The position numbers were made by a program, and so were the translations under genes. The notes under the pieces were generated by a model, which did not search any database, was not told the origin of the DNA, and saw only the letters and a list, made by a program, of their open reading frames with translations. Of a DNA stretch of 64,000 bases, positions 1-10,700 are shown one piece after another (within the stretch, counting starts at the first letter, position 1; each line of letters opens with the position of its first letter). This DNA comes from Sycon ciliatum (taxonomy: Eukaryota > Porifera > Calcarea > Leucosolenida > Sycettidae). The stretch covers positions 23,951,576 through 24,015,575 of the forward strand of contig NC_088655.1 in assembly GCF_964019385.1 (NCBI RefSeq), given 5' to 3'.

Positions 1-137
1 ACCGGATGTGTATTAGCAGTGTTTGTAAAAATAGTGTGAACTTGGTGTCAGTACAGTATTATGATGTCCATTGTGCATTGGGTTTAGAATGGCCAAGAAG
101 TTTAGTCATGACTGACACTGAAGTATCGAAACGATAG

Positions 138-186
138 TATAAAAGCTTTCTGCACCAGTAGTTACTGTTAGTCGCCTATGGTAAGC
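138..186 (+). promoter_or_regulatory. Candidate TATA box followed by ATG/5' splice-site junction, repeated in every unit
   Basis: TATAAAAG lies at 138-145. At 178-186, about 33-40 bases downstream, is ATG directly followed by GTAAGC, which fits a metazoan 5' splice site. The arrangement recurs without change at offset 138-186 of every complete unit. It could start transcription of the satellite, giving a very short first exon ending in ATG. I considered a spliced-leader RNA, but no clear Sm-binding site lies within the following ~150 bases. This is sequence resemblance only. Confidence 0.3.
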
Positions 187-718
187 GCATCAGGGCCGGC
201 CTGTGAATTGAGATTCCCTGAATGTCGGTGGAGCGGGGATTCGTACAACTGAGCCCAATCAAAAATGGATCCAGTGATTGGAGGCACAGTATTGTACGAC
301 TCACTGCGTGCGACTTTAATCGCGTATGCCATTGGCCCGACCTTTTTGCCAATTTTCCACATTTTCCCTTGCTACTGTAGATGTTTCGTTATACATGTAG
401 AGCGCGCTAGCGGCCAACTGGACAAGTCACTTTTAAAAGGTGGCAGACTACCCAAAATTCGCTGAAAAAAAAGTAATTTGTAAATTCAGATTGAGTGCTA
501 CGTCAGTTGAAAGAGCTTGAATAGGTGCAAATTCTCTGAAAATTGTGTCCCGATCTGACTAGCCGTTCAAGAGTTATGGCCTAAAATGTGCCCTTGCAAG
601 GAAAGACTTTTTTGTTGCACGCTGTCATTTGTTGGCAGCACTGTATTTGAATGTGAGCAGACCGTGCGCAACTTGTCGTATCATGGAAACACGCGAAAGC
701 GTGCAGAATTTTGTTCCA

Positions 719-839
719 AGTCCAAAAAATCACGTTTTTGAGCGCCGTGCAGCAGGACTTTTGCACAAGCACGCGGCAAGTCAAAAAAATCACGTTTTTG
801 AGCCACGTATTGGGCTGCACGGCGGCAGGACTTTTGCCA
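719..839 (+). repeat. Internal direct repeat of the satellite unit (two diverged ~60-bp copies)
   Basis: Copy one (from 719) and copy two (from 779) both begin AGTC, then A-rich sequence, TCACGTTTTTGAG. Both later carry GCAGGACTTTTGC (752-764 and 825-837). Copy two has a net gain of 13 bp before the second shared block. Each copy contains CAAAAA...TTTTTG, able to form a small hairpin. The RAG1-like transposon inserted into the second copy in units 5 and 16, and the large duplication in units 7 and 19 starts here as well. Confidence 0.8.
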
Positions 840-1128
840 GCACCCTCGTGACGTTGCAGATATGTGGCTTGATAATTGTAGTTGACGTTGATTTAGTGAC
901 TACTAGCACTAGCACTTCAGATGACCAGCTTACTCTGTTTTGTTATTGTATCACGGCACTTTGCACTCTGCTCTTTTCTGCTCTCTTCCTTAGCCCTAAA
1001 TCTTCGTCCTTTGGGCGCGCAATATGTTTCTCCTTTCGGTACAAAACCGGGGTGCTTTTGCCCACCTACATGTATTAGCCATTCAACAAAATCAACCTTC
1101 TGAACTTCACTGAAGAGAGTTCTATACC

Positions 1129-1143
1129 CGGCGGTAGTCGCCG
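1129..1143. other. Short perfect hairpin (CGGCG-GTAGT-CGCCG)
   Basis: A 5-bp GC stem closes a 5-nt loop. It is kept in most units at the same offset. In units 9-11 and 21-24 the last stem base is changed (CGCCA), which also marks the type C subfamily. No function is known. Confidence 0.5.
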
Positions 1144-1422
1144 AGACACCTGTATGAAGGGACTGAGTACAAAATGGATGTGTCGCTTTCTTGAAAGTCT
1201 TCTGTGGCAACTACTTGTCAAGGTTGGCTGGTGAGCGCCGTTGTGGAATCATGGTGGTTGATGGAGAAAGCAAATACTCAGTTTCTTGAATCTATCAATC
1301 GTCAGGCAAAGTAACAAACTGAGGCAGGGCTGTAGTGTGTTAGTTCACTACAAGACTGACACACTCAGCCACAGAACAGGGCACAGAAAAAGGAAATCGC
1401 CATGGTTGTGTGAAGGTGAGAG

Positions 1423-1449
1423 TGTACTGTACATGTTCTTCGCAGTACA
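1423..1449. other. Inverted repeat TGTACTG / CAGTACA
   Basis: A 7-bp perfect stem with a 13-nt loop. It is altered in several units: type B units carry an extra GTGA just upstream and a loop change, and units 9 and 21 have TGCACTG, so the stem is not strictly kept. Confidence 0.4.
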
Positions 1450-1616
1450 TGTGCATGGATGTCGTCCCATTCTGTCCGATTATCCTCCACCCAGGCCGTC
1501 ACAACAAGCTCTTTCCCGTGCCAAGGCCTCCAGGATATCGACATCATCAGATTCTTTCACTCCAGACTCCAGTGACCATATATGGTAATGTCTTTGCACC
1601 TAGCAACACGCTGGTA

Positions 1617-3233
1617 ACCGGATGTGTATTAGCAGTGTTTGTAAAAATAGTGTGAAGTTGGTGTCAGTACAGTATTATGATGTCCATTGTGCATTGGGTT
1701 TAGAATGGCCAAGAAGTTTAGTCATGACTGACACTGAAGTATCGAAACGATAGTATAAAAGCTTTCTGCACCAGTAGTTACTGTTAGTCGCCTATGGTAA
1801 GCGCATCAGGGCCGGCCTGTGAATTGAGATTCCCTGAATGTCGGTGGAGCGGGGATTCGTACAACTGAGCCCAATCAAAAATGGATCCAGTGATTGGAGG
1901 CACAGTATTGTACGACTCACTGCGTGCGACTTTAATCGCGTATGCCATTGGCCCGACCTTTTTGCCAATTTTCCACATTTTCCCTTGCTACTGTAGATGT
2001 TTCGTTATACATGTAGAGCGCGCTAGCGGCCAACTGGACAAGTCACTTTTAAAAGGTGGCAGACTACCCAAAATTCGCTGAAAAAAAAGTAATTTGTAAA
2101 TTCAGATTGAGTGCTACGTCAGTTGAAAGAGCTTGTATAGGTGCAAATTCTCTGAAAATTGTGTCCCGATCTGACTAGCCGTTCAAGAGTTATGGCCTAA
2201 AATGTGCCCTTGCAAGGAAAGACTTTTTTGTTGCACGCTGTCATTTGTTGGCAGCACTGTATTTGAATGTGAGCAGACCGTGCGCAACTTGTCGTATCAT
2301 GGAAACACGCGAAAGTGTGCAGAATTTTGTTCCAAGTCCAAAAAATCACGTTTTTGAGCGCCGTGCAGCAGGACTTTTGCACAAGCACGCGGCAAGTCAA
2401 AAAAATCACGGTTATTGAGCCACGTATTGGGCTGCACGGCGGCAGGACTTTTGCCAGCACCCTCGTGACGTTGCAGATATGTGGCTTGATAATTGTAGTT
2501 GACGTTGATTTAGTGACTACTAGCACTAGCACTTCAGATGACCAGCTTACTCTGTTTTGTTATTGTATCACGGCATTTTGCACTCTGCTCTTTTCTGCTC
2601 TCTTCCTTAGCCCTAAATCTTCGTCCTTTGGGCGCGCAATATGTTTCTCCTTTCGGTACAAAACCGGGGTGCTTTTGCCCACCTACATGTATTAGCCATT
2701 CAACAAAATCAACCTTCTGAACTTCACTGAAGAGAGTTCTATACCCGGCGGTAGTCGCCGAGACACCTGTATGAAGGGACTGAGTACAAAATGGATGTGT
2801 CGCTTTCTTGAAAGTCTTCTGTGGCAACTACTTGTCAAGGTTGGCTGGTGAGCGCCGTTGTGGAATCATGGTGGTTGATGGAGAAAGCAAATACTCAGTT
2901 TCTTGAATCTATCAATCGTCAGGCAAAGTAACAAACTGAGGCAGGGCTGTAGTGTGTTAGTTCACTACAAGACTGACACACTCAGCCACAGAACAGGGCA
3001 CAGAAAAAGGAAATCGCCATGGTTGTGTGAAGGTGAGAGTGTACTGTACATGTTCTTCGCAGTACATGTGCATGGATGTCGTCCCATTCTGTCCGATTAT
3101 CCTCCACCCAGGCCGTCACAACAAGCTCTTTCCCGTGCCAAGGCCTCCAGGATATCGACATCATCAGATTCTTTCACTCCAGACTCCAGTGACCATATAT
3201 GGTAATGTCTTTGCACCTAGCAACACGCTGGTA
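1617..3233 (+). repeat. Satellite unit 2 (1617 bp, type A)
   Basis: Private marks are 'gcttgtatagg' near 2132 and one extra base in 'cacggttattgag' near 2408. The extra base interrupts the long plus-strand open frame present in other units, which argues that the frame is not a gene. Confidence 0.95.
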
Positions 3234-4849
3234 ACCGGATGTGTATTAGCAGTGTTTGTAAAAATAGTGTGAAGTTGGTGTCAGTACAGTATTATGATGT
3301 CCATTGTGCATTGGGTTTAGAATGGCCAAGAAGTTTAGTCATCACTGACACTGAAGTATCGAAACGATAGTATAAAAGCTTTCTGCACCAGTAGTTACTG
3401 TTAGTCGCCTATGGTAAGCGCATCAGGGCCGGCCTGTGAATTGAGATTCCCTGAATGTCGGTGGAGCGGGGATTCGTACAACTGAGCCCAATCAAAAATG
3501 GATCCAGTGATTGGAGGCACAGTATTGTACGACTCACTGCGTGCGACTTTAATCGCGTATGCCATTGGCCCGACCTTTTTGCCAATTTTCCACATTTTCC
3601 CTTGCTACTGTAGATGTTTCGTTATACATGTAGAGCGCGCTAGTGGCCAACTGGACAAGTCACTTTTAAAAGGTGGCAGACTACCCAAAATTCGCTGAAA
3701 AAAAAGTAATTTGTAAATTCAGATTGAGTGCTACGTCAGTTGAAAGAGCTTGAATAGGTGCAAATTCTCTGAAAATTGTGTCCCGATCTGACTAGCCGTT
3801 CAAGAGTTATGGCCTACAATGTGCCCTTGCAAGGAAAGACTTTTTTGTTGCACGCTGTCATTTGTTGGCAGCACTGTATTTGAATGTGAGCAGACCGTGC
3901 GCAACTTGTCGTATCATGGAAACACGCGAAAGTGTGCAGAATTTTGTTCCAAGTCCAAAAAATCACGTTTTTGAGCGCCGTGCAGCAGGACTTTTGCACA
4001 AGCACGCGGCAAGTCAAAAAAATCACGTTTTTGAGCCACGTATTGGGCTGCACGGCGGCAGGACTTTTGCCAGCACCCTCGTGACGTTGCAGATATGTGG
4101 CTTGATAATTGTAGTTGACGTTGATTTAGTGACTACTAGCACTAGCACTTCAGATGACCAGCTTACTCTGTTTTGTTATTGTATCACGGCACTTTGCACT
4201 CTGCTCTTTTCTGCTCTCTTCCTTAGCCCTAAATCTTCGTCCTTTGGGCGCGCAATATGTTTCTCCTTTCGGTACAAAACCGGGGTGCTTTTGCCCACCT
4301 ACATGTATTAGCCATTCAACAAAATCAACCTTCTGAACTTCACTGAAGAGAGTTCTATACCCGGCGGTAGTCGCCGAGACACCTGTATGAAGGGACTGAG
4401 TACAAAATGGATGTGTCGCTTTCTTGAAAGTCTTCTGTGGCAACTACTTGTCAAGGTTGGCTGGTGAGCGCCGTTGTGGAATCATGGTGGTTGATGGAGA
4501 AAGCAAATACTCAGTTTCTTGAATCTATCAATCGTCAGGCAAAGTAACAAACTGAGGCAGGGCTGTAGTGTGTTAGTTCACTACAAGACTGACACACTCA
4601 GCCACATAACAGGGCACAGAAAAAGGAAATCGCCATGATTGTGTGAAGGTGAGAGTGTACTGTACATGTTCTTCGCAGTACATGTGCATGGATGTCGTCC
4701 CATTCTGTCCGATTATCCTCCACCCAGGCCGTCACAACAAGCTCTTTCCCGTGCCAAGGCCTCCAGGATATCGACATCATCAGATTCTTTCACTCCAGAC
4801 TCCAGTGACCATATATGGTAATGTCTTTGCACCTAGCAACACGCTGGTA
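3234..4849 (+). repeat. Satellite unit 3 (1616 bp, type A)
   Basis: Carries 'ctagtggcc', 'gcctacaatg' and 'cacataacag'. All three are found elsewhere only in unit 14, which makes the two units partners across the higher-order blocks. Confidence 0.95.
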
Positions 4850-6465
4850 ACCGGATGTGTATTAGCAGTGTTTGTAAAAATAGTGTGAAGTTGGTGTCAG
4901 TACAGTATTATGATGTCCATTGTGCATTGGGTTTAGAATGGCCAAGAAGTTTAGTCATCACTGACACTGAAGTATCGAAACGATAGTATAAAAGCTTTCT
5001 GCACCAGTAGTTACTGTTAGTCGCCTATGGTAAGCGCATCAGGGCCGGCCTGTGAATTGAGATTCCCTGAATGTCGGTGGAGCGGGGATTCGTACAACTG
5101 AGCCCAATCAAAAATGGATCCAGTGATTGGAGGCACAGTATTGTACGACTCACTGCGTGCGACTTTAATCGCGTATGCCATTGGCCCGACCTTTTTGCCA
5201 ATTTTCCACATTTTCCCTTGCTACTGTAGATGTTTCGTTATACATGTAGAGCGCGCTAGCGGCCAACTGGACAAGTCACTTTTAAAAGGTGGCAGACTAC
5301 CCAAAATTCGCTGAAAAAAAAGTAATTTGTAAATTCAGATTGAGTGCTACGTCAGTTGAAAGAGCTTGAATAGGTGCAAATTCTCTGAAAATTGTGTCCC
5401 GATCTGACTAGCCGTTCAAGAGTTATGGCCTAAAATGTGCCCTTGCAAGGAAAGACTTTTTTGTTGCACGCTGTCATTTGTTGGCAGCACTGTATTTGAA
5501 TGTGAGCAGACCGTGCGCAACTTGTCGTATCATGGAAACACGCGAAAGTGTGCAGAATTTTGTTCCAAGTCCAAAAAATCACGTTTGTGAGCGCCGTGCA
5601 GCAGGACTTTTGCACAAGCACGCGGCAAGTCAAAAAAATCACGTTTTTGAGCCACGTATTGGGCTGCACGGCGGCAGGACTTTTGCCAGCACCCTCGTGA
5701 CGTTGCAGATATGTGGCTTGATAATTGTAGTTGACGTTGATTTAGTGACTACTAGCACTAGCGCTTCAGATGACCAGCTTACTCTGTTTTGTTATTGTAT
5801 CACGGCACTTTGCACTCTGCTCTTTTCTGCTCTCTTCCTTAGCCCTAAATCTTCGTCCTTTGGGCGCGCAATATGTTTCTCCTTTCGGTACTAAACCGGG
5901 GTGCTTTTGCCCACCTACATGTATTAGCCATTCAACAAAATCAACCTTCTGAACTTCACTGAAGAGAGTTCTATACCCGGCGGTAGTCGCCGAGACACCT
6001 GTATGAAGGGACTGAGTACAAAATGGATGTGTCGCTTTCTTGAAAGTCTTCTGTGGCAACTACTTGTCAAGGTTGGCTGGTGAGCGCCGTTGTGGAATCA
6101 TGGTGGTTGATGGAGAAAGCAAATACTCAGTTTCTTGAATCTATCAATCGTCAGGCAAAGTAACAAACTGAGGCAGGGCTGTAGTGTGTTAGTTCACTAC
6201 AAGACTGACACACTCAGCCACAGAACAGGGCACAGAAAAAGGAAATCGCCATGATTGTGTGAAGGTGAGAGTGTACTGTACATGTTCTTCGCAGTACATG
6301 TGCATGGATGTCGTCCCATTCTGTCCGATTATCCTCCACCCAGGCCGTCACAACAAGCTCTTTCCCGTGCCAAGGCCTCCAGGATATCGACATCATCAGA
6401 TTCTTTCACTCCAGACTCCAGTGACCATATATGGTAATGTCTTTGCACCTAGCAACACGCTGGTA
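4850..6465 (+). repeat. Satellite unit 4 (1616 bp, type A)
   Basis: Carries 'cacgtttgtgag', 'ctagcgcttcag' and 'ggtactaaacc'. The last two are shared only with unit 15. Confidence 0.95.
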
Positions 6466-7283
6466 ACCGGATGTGTATTAGCAGTGTTTGTAAAAATAGT
6501 GTGAAGTTGGTGTCAGTACAGTATTATGATGTCCATTGTGCATTGGGTTTAGAATGGCCAAGAAGTTTAGTCATGACTGACACTGAAGTATCGAAACGAT
6601 AGTATAAAAGCTTTCTGCACCAGTAGTTACTGTTAGTCGCCTATGGTAAGCGCATCAGGGCCGGCCTGTGAATTGAGATTCCCTGAATGTCGGTGGAGCG
6701 GGGATTCGTACAACTGAGCCCAATCAAAAATGGATCCAGTGATTGGAGGCACAGTATTGTACGACTCACTGCGTGCGACTTTAATCGCGTATGCCATTGG
6801 CCCGACCTTTTTGCCAATTTTCCACATTTTCCCTTGCTACTGTAGATGTTTCGTTATACATGTAGAGCGCGCTAGCGGCCAACTGGACAAGTCACTTTTA
6901 AAAGGTGGCAGACTACCCAAAATTCGCTGAAAAAAACGTAATTTGTAAATTCAGATTGAGTGCTACGTCAGTTGAAAGAGCTTGAATAGGTGCAAATTCT
7001 CTGAAAATTGTGTCCCGATCTGACTAGCCGTTCAAGAGTTATGGCCTAAAATGTGCCCTTGCAAGGAAAGACTTTTTTGTTGCACGCTGTCATTTGTTGG
7101 CAGCACTGTATTTGAATGTGAGCAGACCGTGCGCAACTTGTCGTATCATGGAAACACGCGAAAGTGTGCAGAATTTTGTTCCAAGTCCAAAAAATCACGT
7201 TTGTGAGCGCCGTGCAGCAGGACTTTTGCACAAGCACGCAGCAAGTCAAAAAAATCACGTTTTTGAGCCACGTATTGGGCTGC

Positions 7284-7320
7284 ACGGCACTGCTGTTATC
7301 ATAGACCTGATCCTGGCCAC
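7284..7320 (+). repeat. Target duplication and left terminal repeat of RAG1-like transposon
   Basis: The target copy ACGG(C) is followed by CACTGCTGTT (7288-7297), a 14-bp spacer, and CCTGGCCAC (7312-7320). The same two blocks occur inverted at the right end with a 4-bp spacer. The second block runs into CACAGTG at 7318-7324, which equals the consensus V(D)J heptamer, possibly by chance. Confidence 0.75.
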
Positions 7321-7776
7321 AGTGTCCTGGGTACGAGCGTACGCACTCTCCCTGGAAATTTGAATTTTTGATTTTCACAGAAACAATTTTTCGCTGACAC
7401 GGGTCACATTCTTGCGTTTCTAGGACTGTTCTACGCCTGAAAGAAGAACAAGAACCACATACAGTGAGTGACTACAACATGATAGACCACACCAGAAAAT
7501 TTGAAGACGATCGGTGAAGGTTGAGCTGAGTTCTGACACGATCTGTTGAAACAACTTCATGTCGCTCGTCATCACGATTGAGTAGCATCTCCGTTCTTGA
7601 TAGACCCTTCCCTTCGTGTTCCAGAAGTTATTTTTCATGTTTGGTGAGTTTCTCGTCGGACCTCAGGTCTTTCTCGATCGATTGCCACCTCACTCGATCC
7701 GAACGAAACCTAAACTACCGAAACGAAGCCTGCGCTTTTTTGGCTGTTTTTCCGTTTTTACGTGTAGATCTATAGA
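7298..7776 (+). other. Leader of RAG1-like transposon with candidate 5'-UTR intron
   Basis: No convincing protein frame lies here. A good 5' splice site (TTTG/GTGAGT, GT at 7644) is followed by a pyrimidine-rich stretch ending in TGTAG at 7767. That would be an intron of about 124 bp ending ten bases before the transposase ATG. A second AG at 7775 could also serve. I saw no clear TATA box near the left end. Confidence 0.4.
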
Positions 7777-10700
7777 ATGGATCGTCATGTTCGATTACTG
7801 GGTCTTTTGTGTCGCGTCGGCGGTGTTCCGCTAGCCAAGCAGAAGCAGAAAACTACGTATTCTGTTTCTGAGAATGCCGAGGGTATTCTGAAATGTTTTG
7901 AAGTGGATATCACACAGGACCAACCACACGTGCACCCTACACAGATTTGCAGTACATGCTACAAGGCTGTGAATTATGCTTTGAGCAAGTCAGAGTATAC
8001 ACGTTGTGGTGGAGGATGTGCTGAGCCAAGTAGCTGGCTTCCCCATGATCATGTGCATGAGGATGGTACCACAGTATGCAGGGTATGCACTACCATTGAG
8101 CAAGCCGCCAAAGGTGGTCGTCCGGCTAAGAAAAAGAGAACAACAAAGCCACCTGCCCGTACAGCGGCAGCCGTTACATCCACGTGCACGTCTACGCACA
8201 CAGGCACCCACCAGACACGGTCTCAGACAACAGGGATCAACTCGGAGAGTCAGAGTACATGTTTACAGAAATTGTATGATGTAGCAACACCAAGCTATGC
8301 AGCCAACAAGAGTCTGAGCACAGATGGATTCATCGGATGCCAAGCTATATTACAATGTACACTATGCAGCAATGTGCTAGAGAGAGCCGTGGAAGCAGAC
8401 TGCTGTAGAAAGAGCTTTTGTTCCGCATGTGTGTGGGAGTGGCTGGCTTCTGATACAACTTGCCCTGGTTGCAATGCACAGCTCTCCGTGTCGAATCTCA
8501 GCACGCCCAATCCGATCTTGCAGGGCTGCCTTGCCGAACTAGTGGTCAGGTGCGACAATTATGCTGGAGCGCTGATTGGTTGCCCGGCAACAGTGCCACT
8601 TGCTCAACTTGCCAGCCATGTGCAGAACTGCGAGAACACTGGTAAGCAAACAGTCGGCCCGTCCACCGCTGTCAGCGATGTGCTCACTGCTTCGCCGTCA
8701 AAGCTCCGAGGCAACGTGTCAGACAGTCTCACCAGCCATCTAGTGAAGAGCAAGGCGGATGCTGGCGTACTTCAGTTGAGGAGCCGAGGTCCATCGCAGA
8801 CATGGCAACGAACAACAGTTGCAGCTGTACCGTCCAACAATGCATCAGCCAGGACTGTGCGGCGACGCTGTGCTGAGCTTGAAAAAACCAGCCAGCGCGT
8901 AGCAGGGAGTTTCGCCGGTGCAGTTGTCCAGCAAGCTGCCACATTAAGCCGGCTAAAGGAGGAAGAGCGTAAAGCTGTTCTTATTGAGGCTGGTGTCATG
9001 CCAAAAACACCTGGGACAGGCACAACGCTAGCATTGAAAGCCAACCTACACATGCCATGGAATCAGCTCCGGAAATTGAAAGTATGGCTGAAGGACTTTG
9101 GCCTGTATCTCGAGTCAGAGCGGGTAATGCGGAAACAGCTCGACGATCTTTTGCCCTTTACCATTGTGGCAGAAAAGACACCGTTCGTAGCAGCATCTGG
9201 AAGCGTCGAGCTGCATGCAATGGTGACAATTCCTGATCTTGTTGGGACTGTCCATCACTACTTGAACCAGCTGGAGGCAACAGATCAGCTTCACTGGCAT
9301 GATGGCGCAATCCCAAAAGATGAGGTATGGGTCAAAATCGGCGGCGATCACGGTGGCGAGTCCTTCAAGATGTCGTTCCAGATCGTTAATGTACAGCAGT
9401 GCAATGCTCTACGGCACATCATTCCGTTTATCATCTTTGCTGCTAAAGATACGGCAGCAAATCTGTGCACGGCCCTGCAGCCATTCGTCAGTGAGGTCGA
9501 GAAGCTGGCCAGTACAACGTGGCGTAACAGGTCAGTGAGGGTCTTGTTGTTCGGAGATTACGAACTGCAGACCACGTTGTACGGCTTGTCAGGGTCGAGT
9601 GGAACCCACCCTTGCCTGCACTGCACTGCTATGCGGAAAGAGATACAGCTACCTGGGTGTAGCGGAGCACCGCGCAGTCTCGATTTGTTGTGCACAGACA
9701 ACGCTGCCTTTGTTGGAGCTGGTGCAAAATTAGCGGACGCTAAGAAGCACAACAACTGCATCCGGCCACCGATCTTGCCTGTGTCCCTGGACAATGTGAT
9801 TATTCCCGTTCTTCATTTGGATCTGGGAATATTCGCTTGGATATTCGATGCCATGACCAAGGACTGCCAGATGCTGGACGTTGCCCTTGCATCATCCAGT
9901 ACAGCAGTTGGCACCGATAGCCGAGCGTACACTGTCACAACAGAGATGCACGAGAGCCTTCGCCAGAAGCAATTGGATCTTCAGAACGAGCGCACAGCAG
10001 CTGACAGTCTACAGGAGCAGCTCGAATGGCTTGCGATCCATGCTTCCAACCTGACTGCCCCACAGCTTGAAGCGGCCACAGCAGGAATTCAGGCGAAGCA
10101 GCACACCGCCACAAGCACCATCAGCTCTCTCCAGGATGAAGTGAAGGCTCTGTCTGACCAGCTCCAGAGCCGCAGTATTCTGCATGGTCCATGTGAGGCC
10201 TCACTGGACAGAACTCTGCAGGAGTACAATATTTGTCGCCAGCGGTACCATGGTGGTGCCTTTATCGGCAATCATATTCACCATGCCCTGCAGCCACCAG
10301 TGGTTGCTGCTTTGTCAAATGCGCCTCTGATTGTCGCCTCCACCACAGAGAGAGCAGCGCCTCCATCCGTTCTCGACCAGGCCAGAGTAGTGGCAAAGCG
10401 GTATAATGACCTGCTCACTCAGTTCTCTCACTGCCGCCGAAGATACTCGTCCTGCGCAACAATGTCAGCAGAAGATATTCAGCTGTTCGAGAGTGATTGC
10501 GCTACCTTCCTCTCCACAGCACGGCAAGAGGTCGTCACCAGAAAACTTGGCCATGTAACGCCTAAGCTTCATTTGCTGGAATGCCATCTGCCTGACGCCT
10601 TGGCAAGATTCAGAGTTGGCCTGGGCCTACTAGCTGAGCAGGGAGGTGAAAGTATTCACGCCGAGTTCAACGACCTTCGCAAGCGACACGGAGGCGTCGT

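Larger units (their letters stand above)
1..1616 (+). repeat. Satellite unit 1 (1616 bp, type A)
   Basis: The unit is phased on the sequence accggatgtgtattagcag, which recurs every ~1616 bp. Offsets inside it hold for every other unit: TATA box 138-145, an internal ~60-bp direct repeat at 719-839, and hairpins at 1129-1143 and 1423-1449. Type A units (1-5 and 13-17) have the plain 'gaaggtgagagtg' stretch near the end, and 'cccgacc' near offset 335. Units 1, 2 and 13 share 'gccatggttgtg'. Confidence 0.95.

Noticed and set aside
160-340. Spliced-leader RNA gene in each unit
   Set aside because: There is a promoter-like box and a splice donor, but no Sm site at the proper distance. Kept only as a weak regulatory candidate.
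168-362. 64-codon minus-strand frame, repeated in every unit and overlapping a 66-codon plus-strand frame
   Set aside because: Both strands are open over the same bases, no known motif is seen, and changes between units are not biased to silent sites. Conservation follows from satellite homogeneity.
791-821. GTTTTTGAGCC followed by a small stem, like the Sm site and 3' stem of U5 snRNA
   Set aside because: The U5 5' stem and invariant loop (CTTTTAC) are absent upstream.
917-1210. 97-codon minus-strand frame, repeated in most units
   Set aside because: It overlaps the plus-strand frames, is disrupted by indels in units 6, 7, 17 and 18, and has no recognisable domain.
1-1616. rDNA spacer or 5S array
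   Set aside because: No rRNA sequence is present in any of the 25 units.
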